Of a stretch of DNA of 64,000 nt, positions 38,853-51,700 are shown one piece after another. Within the stretch, counting starts at the first letter, position 1; the number at the start of each line of letters is the position of its first letter. Location of the stretch: the NCBI GenBank assembly GCA_018873245.2, contig JAEMBT020000003.1, positions 9,195,843-9,259,842 on the forward strand, in the 5' to 3' direction. This DNA is from Archegozetes longisetosus. Taxonomy: Eukaryota; Arthropoda; Arachnida; Sarcoptiformes; Trhypochthoniidae. The notes under the pieces are model-generated. The model had not been told where the DNA came from and ran no database searches. It saw nothing but the letters and a program-made list of their open reading frames with translations. A program made the translations under genes and the position numbers.

Positions 38853-39059
38853 TAGTAAGCTTATTGAAGCGCTTCATATTGTCTCATTCGAAGGCCATGT
38901 AAATTCCCATCAAAATTGCAATTATCATCATAAACATATCGTTTTTAATAGCTGTTGTAAAAAAAATGAATTTCCTAAAAGTTTTTCGAACTAATTTTTG
39001 AATTTCTGTTATGAACAGCACTATAGAAATAATTAAAAGCTATATCATTACAGCAATAA

Positions 39060-39151
39060 GTCAGTGTAGCGAACATTTTACAATGAATCCTCATTATAGT
39101 GGATGTTAATTATCAATTGCAGATCATTCACTGTATTGCGGTACTACTATA
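39060..39151. mobile_element. Possible fragment related to the 319-bp MITE
   Basis: Read inward from 39,151, the sequence TAGTAGTACCGCAATACAGT followed by CACTATAATGAGGATTC resembles the right arm of the element at 38,534. Only one end is visible and no TA-flanked partner was found. Confidence 0.35.
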
Positions 39152-41955
39152 AGTATAAGTCAAAAATTTGTAGCCTCCAGCCCTATAGTGGTGATATTAT
39201 CAAACAGTATATGTAAACAAAAACTTTAGTTATCCACAAGTATAACCCCAAAAGGAATTGATTTTCTAACTCTTTTCTATACGAAAATAAAACCATTTTA
39301 TTATTCAACCTCTGTTGCCTTGTGCTATAACTATGGAACTCAATGAAGAGCATATTCATGCCATCATTTTGAAAGTATAACTTCAGATCAGTGGGCGGAG
39401 GCGTTCTCGAAGTGGTAGAAAAGATTGAAGCAGGTCATAGGTCTTGGAATGGGATCATATTATTCATTTCCAAACTGATTTTGTGAAATATTTGTCTTAT
39501 AAAGTTGAGGCCACGAATTATACTTATATAATGTGAAACCAAACATTTGATTGACTTAAATATGAAACAGTACATCAAATATTGAAAATATGAGTTTTAG
39601 TAATTTTTAATGGAGTTAAAGTTTGATTTAGAAAATACTTTTCTATCATAAAAGCTGCAAAGTGTTCAAGTTGTTTAAGCCAGACGTAAACCTGAAAAAG
39701 TTGGGCTGAAAGTTGTGAGAGTTTAGAAGATAGGAAATGCCTTATTGGCTCAATCGCTAAAAAATTGCTTCAGCTGTATTTATTACTTGAAAACTTGATG
39801 TATTCGACGATACAGTTGATGGCGTTATTAAAGATGTCAGTTTAAAGAGAACAATAGCTCTGTTAAAAATGACACAAAATCGAAAATCGTTGCGAGAGTT
39901 GACATAAAGCTTATAACTGGCAGCAGAAGACATTTTTGGCACAATTTTGCCTCAATGGGGTTTTCGATTAAGTGTTTTCACTGTTAATTTCTAGATTGAG
40001 CTATTGAAGACAATTTAGTGGTTATAAATGCAATTTGATTGTGATTCGAATAAGTCTCCCATAAATGTTTGAAATTGAGCATAACTTTCTCATATAGTTT
40101 CACATCACAAATAGTTGTTGAAAAATATCAGTCATAAACTTTTCCCTAATGCCTAATAACTGTTAAAGTTTATGACCTCTGTTGCTATTTTTCAGCGTTT
40201 TGTGACAACTTTGATCCCTATTTATCCATTCACATTCTCTCATGTAATGGTCCAAATTTGTTTTAACATTAAAACCCAACAATATATTTCGTTGAGCAGT
40301 ATTTCTTTACCAAACTCTAGTTTTCCGATAAAGATATGGAAAATATTAAGATTAATCATCCCCTTTAGTTGTTTGTTCTGAGGAAAGCTAAGATCAGATA
40401 CCATAATTTATGATGATGTTTTGAAATTTATATAGAATTTGCGAAAAAGTAATTTTAATGAGAATATTACGATTAAAAATTTAAGATCATTAAATGTAGC
40501 ATTTGAGAAAACATGCCCAACAAAACTGTTTAAACTAAAGTAAATTAACACAAATCTTTATCTGTTTGTGGTTGAAATTTTTGTCCATATAATCAAGTTT
40601 GTCAGCGGCTGAATAATTTCTAAAAGACTCTTTGTTATATAACTTAAGCTAAGCAATCAATTATCTGAACTGGTTCAGTAGTCTCAATAGCTTTGAAGCA
40701 ATTCACTACGAGTTAAGAGTCTACTACTTGTTGGTGATTAAACTTAACCGTCAATTATTTGTCAAACAAAAATGAATTAAATTTATTAACTCTAATTTTC
40801 TAATTGTTATAATTAATTAAATTGGAGCAAATGAAAAATGAAATGAATGACAGATTAAAGTTTTATTAATAATTTGAATTTGAATTTGAATACAAATGAA
40901 ACACGGTTTCCATGTTTTGCATTATTTAAGAGCTTGAATATAATGAAATTTTCATAAAGTAATCAAATTGATCTATTAAACAATTATTTTGCATTAAACT
41001 TTTGGTGTGAACAAGTCTTCAAAAATAAGTATTGAAAAATTCGTTATAAATGTTGACATGGAATAAATGTTAAAATAAAGTTACTTTTATCACAATTTAG
41101 TTGAATTGCACTTAAGATGTGATGTGAGATGGAATAAGTGAACACTTTGCTAGGAATTAAATGATAACTGTTAATAGAAATTGTTGATAGAAGTAGAAAA
41201 CAGTGAAATCCCGATCCGTATAGTCTCTGAGTAAATGTTTATTTTTATTTATTCTTTGTATCCTAAAGACGTGCTCAACTGCACGAAACTTGTATTCTGC
41301 TTAAATAGGAATCGATTATTGTTTGTACTATTGTTTAGAAAGGATATTTTCAGTCTTCAAATTAATAGATAACAACAAAAGGTGTGCTTTGAGTAATAGG
41401 AGAATGATATCTCAATTCTAAAATTGATAATAGTAAGGTGAAACTGTATAACTATTTTCACTAATTTCTACATAAACAAACAGCTTCAATTCAAAGTAAT
41501 CATCTGACAATTTTCAACCAAAGCTAATTAATAGTTAATTAACATTTCAAACAGTACCAATATGATTAATAAAAGTGAAGTAAAACTTTCAATGCATTTG
41601 ACTCTATCCTATGGTTTCAAACTCGTGCTGTTTCTCCACATTCTTATTCATATTCCCATACTATTGAGAGAGTAGCTATAATTTCAATAAACTTTTCATT
41701 CTGAAACTAATATTTACGTTTATCTTATAGCTAATTTGATAATACCATAATTTGAGTGATGAGTGTACATAAAATCGAGTTTTATAACAACATTTTGTGG
41801 TTTCATGACTGATTTGTTTTTGCAAATATAATGTTTTGATAGCTTAGTCATAGAAAAAGAGGTAGTTTTGAAGTTGAAATCAAACAGCAGTTTGTTGAAC
41901 ATCAGTGCCATCGAATTCCTAAATATTGAACTACTTTATAGAAGTTTGTTTAACT

Positions 41956-42725
41956 TTAGATAAGATTTACCTCGAATTTTGTTGCTTGATCAACGAAAAC
42001 ATCAGCTTCTGTCTCGTAATACAAAAGATCACGTCTTGAACCTTCTGAACTCTATTCAATTACAAATAAGTATTAATAAGATATTTCTCTATCAATTAAT
42101 TTAACGAAACAATACAATTCATTTACAATAAGATTAACGGAATTAGAAACAATCTAATCAAAATCTTAGTAAATCATTTAGGGATCTGTGACTAATTACT
42201 AATTGATAGTTAACCTTAAAAATGGGATTAACACAATCTCCATTAGGAATATATCCATTGACTAAAATTGATTTTGGTTTAGGTGATGAACTCGTTATCG
42301 CAGTTTTCGCTTGTAATTCACTTATTATGAAGAGTTGCAATTTTGGATCTGATATTGATTGTCGATCTGATTGAAAATGAAGTCAGTTTAAACTTTGTCA
42401 AATCTATTTAATATAATTGTTACCACATGGAATAACATCAGGACTTTTTATCGATTCTTCATTACTCTCGTGAGAATCGTTGCAAACTCTATCTGCTAAC
42501 GAAGCGCTGCTAACAAAAACATTATTTTAAATAATTAGTTTAAACATTTGCAAACTTTAACTTTTTCTAACTTTTGCTCAATTTGCTGATCTCTTCTGTC
42601 TTTTTCTTCATCCTGTTGTTTGATTTTGCAAATAATGATAACTATGATAACAATTAGTGCGAAGGATAATAAGGCACCGATAATAATAGCAAGAACTGGG
42701 TCATAGTCTAATTCTTGATGAGAAC
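41956..42725 (-). CDS. side-like: Sidestep-like exons 11-14: transmembrane segment and cytoplasmic tail
   Basis: Exon 11 (42572-42725) encodes a single membrane-spanning helix (VLAIIIGALLSFALIVIIVI) followed by a charged stop-transfer segment with KIKQQDEEKDRRDQQIEQ. Exons 12 (42424-42509), 13 (42215-42366) and 14 (41956-42051) supply a Ser/Asp/Glu-rich tail. Exon 14 reaches a stop after KFEVNLI at 41956. The sequence GAG|GTAAAT inside it is an equally good splice donor, so a longer tail encoded by exons below 41,955 cannot be excluded. Confidence 0.75.
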
Positions 42726-45700
42726 CTGAAACTAATCAATCAGAAAGAATAATTAGAGGTAAGCTTATTTAGGTATTTAGTAGAGTATAAGCATTGTATT
42801 GCTGTAAATCACATTTAATCAGTTATTCTAAAAAATGATCCAAAGTACTTAGTGCTATTTATCTTCGCATTTGATAGCTTTTAATTACTTTTACTCTAGA
42901 ATGATTTTCAACAATACACATATTAAGTAGCCTTAATCCGCAAAGAAAAAATCTCTAACTTTTTGTCTATTCATTCAGAAAATCATCTATTGATTTTACA
43001 AAATCTAATTATTTCAAAATTTAGCTCAAACTCTGTTCACTGGCAAGACTGACGATTTTGATGAGAACCATCGAAGTAGTTTTGTGGAAGAAAGTGCACA
43101 TTAAGTGAATTTTAAGTGAATTTAATCGGCTTTTCAAGAATGATACTCTTATTGTTAGTCTCCTAATTCTAACCAGTATTGTAGTAAAATTAGGAAAGTA
43201 TGTTTAAAAGTACTACTGAACGTTTGAGACTATTTTTATTTGATAAACAACCAGTTATAACCAGATTTCATTTTGGTAATCTCAAATTTAATGCCAATTA
43301 ATGTTTGTTCCTATCAAACATTGTTAACAACTCAAACTATCTCTTCTTTCTATTTATCCCTTACATTAAAAATCATTAGTTTGGCACAGTTTGCATCTCT
43401 CCTTTGCTCTTACATAAACTTTAAGTTGCCCTTAAGGCAGGGCAACATTAATAGGAAATCTTGTCATATGAATTCCTCTAGATTTCAGTATGCTTATGAT
43501 TCCTTCAGAAACAATTTCATATTTGGCAGCCTCAAAGCAAGATTAGGGTTTTTGTCAGTCAACTTAATTTAGAAGATATCCAAATCAAATATCTATGCTC
43601 GAAAATAAAAATTAAAATTAAAATAGCTTTAATTAGAAACAAACCGAATTTAGTGTTAAGCATAGAAAGTGTCGACGCAGTCATCTTGAAGGATGAACTT
43701 CTTCCTCTAGAATTGACTGCAAACAAAACGATCACATATTGCGTTTCAGAAGTCAAACGATTAATAAAAAATAGTGGAGCAGTAGAAACACTAATATTTT
43801 TAATTAAAGTCTCATATTTGTTATCGTAAACTTGAGCATAAAATGTCTGGTCTAAACCCCCGCTATCTCCAGGAATACAATCAATAATAATAGAAGTCAT
43901 TGTCTTATTCGTAACAACACATCCACTCAATGGTGACGGCGGACCAGCTGTAGTGATGACAAAGAGACAAGGATTGCGCTGCATCCCTAATTCATTCTTT
44001 GCCAAACACGACACAATCCCAAAATCATGATTAGATCTAGTGGTAAATGTGAGTTCACTTATGGGTCCTCTAGTGGTGTAATTATCCGTAAGCTCATAAT
44101 TATTGAATGTCCAATAAAATGAAACACCGACAGGTTGCGCATCAACAACGCATATCAGCTTTAAAGTTTCGTTAAGAGCCATAGCATAAGTTATCTTAGT
44201 TGGATTATTCTTACAAATTGGTATATCTATTCGGAAAATTGAGAAGAATTAAAGATTGAAATTATGAACTATTATGTGATGTATTGGTAGCTCACATCTG
44301 ACATCAAGCATGACTTCGTTACTTTCTCCCTTTCCTTCTAAGTTACTAGCACTACATTTGTATCTTCCCCGATGTTGTGGTTCCACTGTTTGAATAAACA
44401 GCGTTGAATTATCTATGAAAATACCTGAAATTCCAAAAATCATTTTTTATTCAACAAACTCATATTAGATTTGCTGAGCACAAACTACAGACCGTTGTGT
44501 TGATCATCGGGTGAGATAATCGATCCGTTGAGCAAAAATTGAATATCACTGGCAGTAGGATTGGCGTTGATTTGGCACTCCATCATAGCTTCTGATCCTT
44601 CTCTAAGTATGACTGTCTTTGTACTTTTGCCGATAACCAACGTCACTTTAGGATCATCTAGTGTTTAAAGAGATCAGTTCATCAAAGTATTCCATCTAAT
44701 TTTGCGACATAGATATTGAAAAACATAAGTTTCGGAAGCAAATTTTTTCAGATATTCGCTTGAGTGGTTTGCTTATGAGGTTTAGTATTAACCGTAATAT
44801 ATCGAATCATTGCGATACTTATGCAAAATCTAGATTCATGTATGCCGCTAATGAATTTTAAATTAGTTGATTCCATAAAAAAATCTACTCCGAAACGATA
44901 TACTTCTTAAAAAGATTTATATACGGCATAATTTGTTTGCAACAACTGTTTTTCTATATTCAAGTTGTGGTAATTTATATTATAGCACTGAATCAGATCT
45001 GATATAGAGTTTTCGGTTCGAAATGATCAAATCACTTGAGAATGCTTTCCCAAGTTCATGTCTTATTTCGTTTTGACTTAGTTTACATCAACTTTTGATC
45101 AAAAGCCAAAATAATAAAAATATCCTATAAGCCTTCAGTTATATCTCTACTATTCGATATCAGTTGAATATTTAATGATTATCAAACTGAGCATTTGCTC
45201 AATCCTAACAGTTTCATGAAGTAGTTGTTGATTTGGTTTAATGCCACGAGCCAATTTTGACAAAACTTTTATTTTACGCTGTAAAATTACCAACTTTACT
45301 CGTAGAAACAATTCTGTCATATATTTTTCAAAGGATTTTCTCTAGCAGCAATCGCAAAACAAACTCAAGATAAACAATCATTTTCTTAGGCAGTCATTTA
45401 AGGAAATGAGAAAATTGAACGTTCGCAAAATGATTAGTTTTACTAAAGAATCTCTCCTGAAGCTGTTGCAGATTATACTGACATTTAAATTTAGATCTAG
45501 TCAAGTTCAAATTGTGTTAAATATGGTTAATTTCAAGCCCAAGATAAGGAGTTTTATTGAGTACTAAGCTAAACTCATAAAGTATTGACGAGCACGATCT
45601 GTGAGAACTACACTTGAAAAGTTAATAATTCTCGATAATAACAAGAAAAAGGTGGTTTTTATGCAAATCTCCCTGTCATGCAGATCAGCTTTTGCCAAAC

Positions 45701-48700
45701 TTAGCTTCTGATTTTCCTTCATTGCTATAATGAATATGAAAAGCTTTTCAATATCTCATGTATAACGGTCTAATGGAAAGCGTGGCACGAAAACGCATCT
45801 TTACTGGTTGCTACGAACGATTATTAGGTTTGTAAGTGTGCATGCGAGACCTTATGGCGAAACATGAATAAGTGGAATATAAGTGTCTCTGTAGATTGAC
45901 TCACAATAAACATGTAACTTCCAACCAGTTTCGATCATTTGATTGGGAAGACGCGAATTTTCAGCTTTACATATTAAAAAGGCATTATTATCATTAACAG
46001 TTGGCATCAGATTCAGTACACTTGTGGTCACATTGCCATCAGGTGATACACTTTCCCTAGTATACATAAATTAGAGGAAAAAGTTACATTTCTATAAGTT
46101 TGAGAGCAGAATAGATAAATAGATAAAATAACATACAGAGAATGTGTGAGTTGTTTGTTATTTTTAAACCAAGTGATAATAGCTGGCGGTCTTGAGCCCC
46201 TAGACTCGCAAACAATCTCAACTTTGCGTCCGGCTGACAGAATACTCTTCAATGAAATGATACGAACAGTCAAAGGACTCACTAGAGAGAGAATAAGGAG
46301 AGAAATGACATAAAGATTTAATGATGAGAAAGCAATCACTGTTTGTAATTGAGCGCAATATCTCACAATTAATGTCAATTGAAACTGAAGCCCGAATCGG
46401 ATAAGTGTAGTTAAAATTGTTGGCTTGACATATGAACATCACATCGAGATCGGTTCGCGACAATTTATATACTATTAAATCGTTGTGAGCCGTACCATTG
46501 TTGTTGATTACATAACTGCCATCAATCATCACATTATCGCGATACCAATGGAGAGCTGGCGGAGGAATGCCTATTGTGTTGGAATGTGTGAACAAATATT
46601 AGGCAATAAAGAAAAAGAGGGTCCGAAATGTCAAAATTGCTCATAAGGGATGTGCAGTTCAAAACTTAATTATCCTCGATAGCGACAACAAAAGGATAGC
46701 ACTGTTGCTGTCAACTTTCCTGAGACTCACATCAATTTGTAGCCAAATTTGATTTCTAATTTACTTTGACTGCTATATTCAGTATGAGATAAGTTTATTT
46801 AGACCCTCTATATTATGCTCTGATGGAAAGCATTCCATCACAACATTAAACTTCTGGTTGCCATCAAGGATTATTAAGTACTTGAGTGTACTGTCCAAAT
46901 AGGACATCAAGTAATTGCCTAAGATTTTAGAGCCTTTTATCATTTTTGTCTTTAATGTTTTAGTTGACTCATTGGCTCATTGACTCACCGCCTTCTGCCT
47001 CACAAGTGAGCATCACATCCGTGTCCTGGTTGTACGGTCCAATGCGCTGGTTCTGCACAAAAGTGCCGTTTGAGTCCTTTATGACAATCGAACGCGGAGG
47101 TACTTTAGGGGTACAAACAAATTGGTAACAAAAAAATCTATGATTGGTTTCTCACAAATTTGACTTTCCCTACTATAACTCAAAGCAACCTAAAAGTGTG
47201 TCGTTCTATAAGATATGTGTGTTACTTTGTTTTCTTTTCTTTCTTTGTTGTCAACAAAGTTTTTATACAATAAATTTTTTCATGAAGATAATTCAATAAT
47301 CAATACTATGAGATTTACTTTAGAGTTGGTACAAAATTTTAAATCTCTATCTTCTATCATCTTATTCTTATATTTTATTTCTCAAAAGCACTTTCCATCA
47401 GACGGCCCGAAGGCATCTGATCTGCAAAGACCATTATGTAATTTAAATTAGGTTTCAATTGTAAATGAGTTCAATTTTACTGAACATAAAGTCTAACTTT
47501 TGGAAAGAATGAAAAACTTGAAATTTACTATAATCTTATTAAATTAAATGATAATACTGGGGAGTGAATTGAATTAATTTTGATTGGAATGCAAACTGTA
47601 ATCAATTGGTATAGAGATAGTATATAAGGCAAGCATAATTTGGAAAGTGGTTTTCTTTCATAAAGTTACATAAGCATATATAGTCATCTTGTTTGACATA
47701 TATTTGACTGAAATTGGACTATTATTTATGGCTTATGGACTTGAGACTTGCCCAGCTTTTAAGAGTTGGTCCGCGATCAAACAATTTATGGCAAGCTCTA
47801 GTCTTTGAATTATATATAAAATCAAAATTTCGATGTTATGACTTTGTAAGACTTTATAAATAATGTAATAGTCTCTGATCTGTATTTTTGTCAATATAAT
47901 TCATTGAGTCCATTAAGAAGAATAAGAACTTTCTGTTAGTAGAGACAAGATCAAAGATGAAAGTAGCGCCCAAAAGCAATTTGATGTTAAAATACTTAAG
48001 AAAATTATAAGATTAGTTATAAAAGTAATATAAGATTAGAAGAACATACCGATCACATTAAGGAATACATGAGTATTCATTGTTCTGCCCCATCGGAAAT
48101 CCACTCTACATCGATATTCCATGCCGTCATCCTCTAAGACCGGATCAATTTTCAGCAGAGCTGGTCTTACACTTAAATCAAAGGAAGCTCTGTTTCCTGC
48201 GAAGATGTCACCTCTAAAGTGTGTGGCGTTTGATAAAAGTTCTTCGCGGGCATCGACGGTGTAGATGGGAGTACGTGAAGCGTTGCCGCGATACCAAAGA
48301 ATCAATGTTATGGCGTCATCAGATGATGGCATTGTCACATTGCACGGTAATTCTGCACGACTGCCAGATATTGTTTTGTATTCAGGATAGACTGACCCGA
48401 GAAAAGAAATACAAAAAAGAAATAGAGACTAGAGGTATCGCAATGAACATTAGCAAAAGTACTCTTTTTATAGTGAATCATATTTTCTCTTTACTCTCAA
48501 ACTTTGCTATGTTTCAACAAATAATTACACTTAACGAGTAGTTTCAGTGCTTGTATTAGACATTTTATACCTGATAATACTCTTAACGATTGTATTTAGA
48601 GGTTTAACTTTGATGTCTTATTTATCTCGGAGATATTTCTTTACTTAACGATCATTCAACTATTTTAAGGGATAAGCTTTTCTTTTATAACTGTTGATAG

Positions 48701-51700
48701 GCAGTGGAGAATAGCCCTCTATTTTTGTGCAAATTCTCCCTATAAAAATTCAAAGCTTGTAATTTATTCATTTAAATCTATAATACCTTAACGCATAACA
48801 ATATATCACTTTAAGGAAACCCTTTTATCAAACCAGGATTAGATTTTTAGTCCTCTAAAACATACTTTTCAATTGCATTTCACCTCATATTAGACTAGTT
48901 TTACTGAAGACTACCACTCAATTAATAGAGACTAAACTTAATTTTCTGTTCAGTCTAGCCATTCAATTGCTTTTGTTGAACAAGTTTTAGGTCAGCTAGA
49001 CTTCATTGACTGGTTGTCTGTGTTCAGTTGAAAACTAGAATAATTTTTCTTTCAGTTCCCAATTTGTTCGTATTGTCGAAAGTTATTGTTGCGGCAAAAT
49101 ATCATTTGACTTTCGTTTCTTCATTGTTCAATTGGACAATACTATTGCAAATCAGATTCAGACGTCTGTTGAATGATTTAATATTTCAATATTTCATATC
49201 TAGCTCTCAAATGGAGGCATAGACTGACTCATAACATGTATTTTTGCTGAGCAGTCACACGAAGTATGATTTCTTTTCCGATAGAAATTGAATTCTGAAT
49301 TTGTATTTGCTATGAAAGTAAGAGAGAGAAGTCGTCGCTTCAATCATCACTCTATTGTTGAAAGGATGGTCAAAAGTGCTGGCCTTTTAGTTTAAGATTA
49401 TTTAGTGTCAGTTTCTAGATATCGAATGTCAACATAAATTAGGTTAAATTTTAGATTCAAAATGAGAGCCGGACTAAAACAACTTTTAATTGATTGATTT
49501 AGAAAATTCAAGTCTCAAATTCAGGTCTCATTTTCCTGCATAATAGGTATCTCCACTGTTATTAAAGCACAAAAAGCAAAGCTTACTTTCCATTAGATTG
49601 TGAGTTAGATCACGCATAAGTGAGCATTTCTTTCAGTAATTTATAATAATAGCCTTATGGCTGAGTTTTACTCACATACATTCATTATTGAACAAATGAT
49701 GCATTAGGATATCAAGTAGTTATGTAACAACATATTGCAGTAACATGAACACATTCTTTGAAACACAATCTTCAACTTTTCAGTCAATCACGAATTCAAT
49801 ACTTTTCAACTTTTTTTCTTAACCGATACATCACTACTTTCTTTGAGCACGAGTTTGAAGTTGAATTAGAAATAAGTTTAGTTTTCTTTCTTCTTTTGGC
49901 CTCTTTTTAGTGCTCTAAGAGTTTATAATTCTATAAATAGTTTAGATTCAATAAAATAAACTTTCGACTACACTATCTACTACAAACACTATCTGCTAGA
50001 TACTATCTGCTAGATACCTTGAGTTTTGTTCCATTAAATTAAAACTTTGTATTTAATAAAAATACTTCGCAAGTGTTTTAACGTGAAACAAATGAGAATA
50101 TTATTGCGTAAGACTTAGTAAATCAATGTTTTTATTCAATATATTTGAGAACTACGCTCTTTTGGACTTTTTGAGACTAATTTGAAATCCAATGCTATCT
50201 CAGTATGAAATTAAAGTATTCATACTTACCAGTTTGATCTTCAATACCATGAGATGATAATTTGATTCCCGACAGTAAAGCTACAGAAGAAACAAATATT
50301 TATAAACATTTTTGAAATAATATGATATAAAATCGTTACTATAAAGCTATTTGTTGCTAAAACTGATGGAAAAAGTAGAATGACATCAATAAAACATTAG
50401 TGACTGATAGTAAGCTTATATAAAGATCCTAGATGAAATTTATATGGATTTATTAGTATAGGATGCACAAACTAGACTTAGTTCAAAGTTTTAGTTTGCT
50501 ACCTCTAACATCAAATCTTTACATTACATTCGTTCCTCAAATTTTTCTCAATCTATCATAACAAGCAAATCTCCAATTTGAATCGATATTTGATTTTCTA
50601 GGACTGTACTCTTAATGACAATCTTGCAGAGCAAGTCTAACCATTAAGAATAATGAGCTACGAATAGTTTGGAAACAATGCGTTTGTAGGATTTAGTATT
50701 AAAAGCTTAAATCGAATGATATAATTAAGAGAATGAAAGTGGTTGATCGAATGAGTCGAGCTCGTTATTAGGTGAAAAGATGTAAATACAAGCGTAGAAT
50801 GCATTTCAATTGCAACTTCATCTTAATACAATCCTGATTACAAGCTTAGATATCAAATAATCTTGTAATTAAGGGTAAATGTGTAGATGAGGATAAACGA
50901 ACAAAGATGATCACAATATTGGAAACTCATCTCATGAGAGTCATTATCTACCCTGTTTTCCGTTATTACAGTTGTCTTCCTGCAAACTATGTTAATTTGT
51001 TGTTTCACGAGTATAATTATATTCAACTCAGTTAAACAAAAGCAATCAACTTCAAATTCGGTTATTTTTACCACTAATTACAAATTGATTTTGGCTTTTA
51101 GTAATCTTCAAAGTTATTCAAATACAAATAATTAGCTTTATTTTAGTTATTATCAGTTATTTGTTGTTAAGCTAAACTTTGTTTTCCACGTATTCAGTTA
51201 GCCAAATTGTGTTAAAGTTAAGTTTGCAACGTCTTATCCCTCTCATGAGATATTAGCAAAATTTTAGGCTCAAACTATTAACGTGAGCTGTATATGTGAT
51301 GAATAAACTAAGATTAACATTGCTTCTAAAGATTGTCTTAATTGTTGGATGGCATGACTAGGAATTTGAGACACAAATCCGTTAGAAAAACGTGGGTTGT
51401 CATCCTACGACTGACAATCTATGTTATTCAAATATTTTGTAAACAACAAAAAAATGAAAGAATTAACATTGTTAGAGTTGACAAGTTTTGGCGAAGACAG
51501 TGTTGAGCAATATGGATGAAATAACTGAAAATCGATCGGAAACACGTAGTGTACTGTAGAGCGCACTTAGCACTTTAATAGCTAAGTTTATTCCAAGTTT
51601 TTATTAATATTAATGGTGGAAACTTTATTATCGATTCAAACTGAAGTGAATATAACAGTATTTTATATTCAAATCAATGCGTTTTATACTTAAAGATAAA

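Larger units (their letters stand above)
37714..41955. other. Intergenic region between the LACTB-like and Sidestep-like genes
   Basis: Contains the 319-bp MITE and a possible fragment of a relative. It may also contain further 3' exons or the 3'UTR of the receptor gene, but no strong minus-strand exon is visible. Confidence 0.5.
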
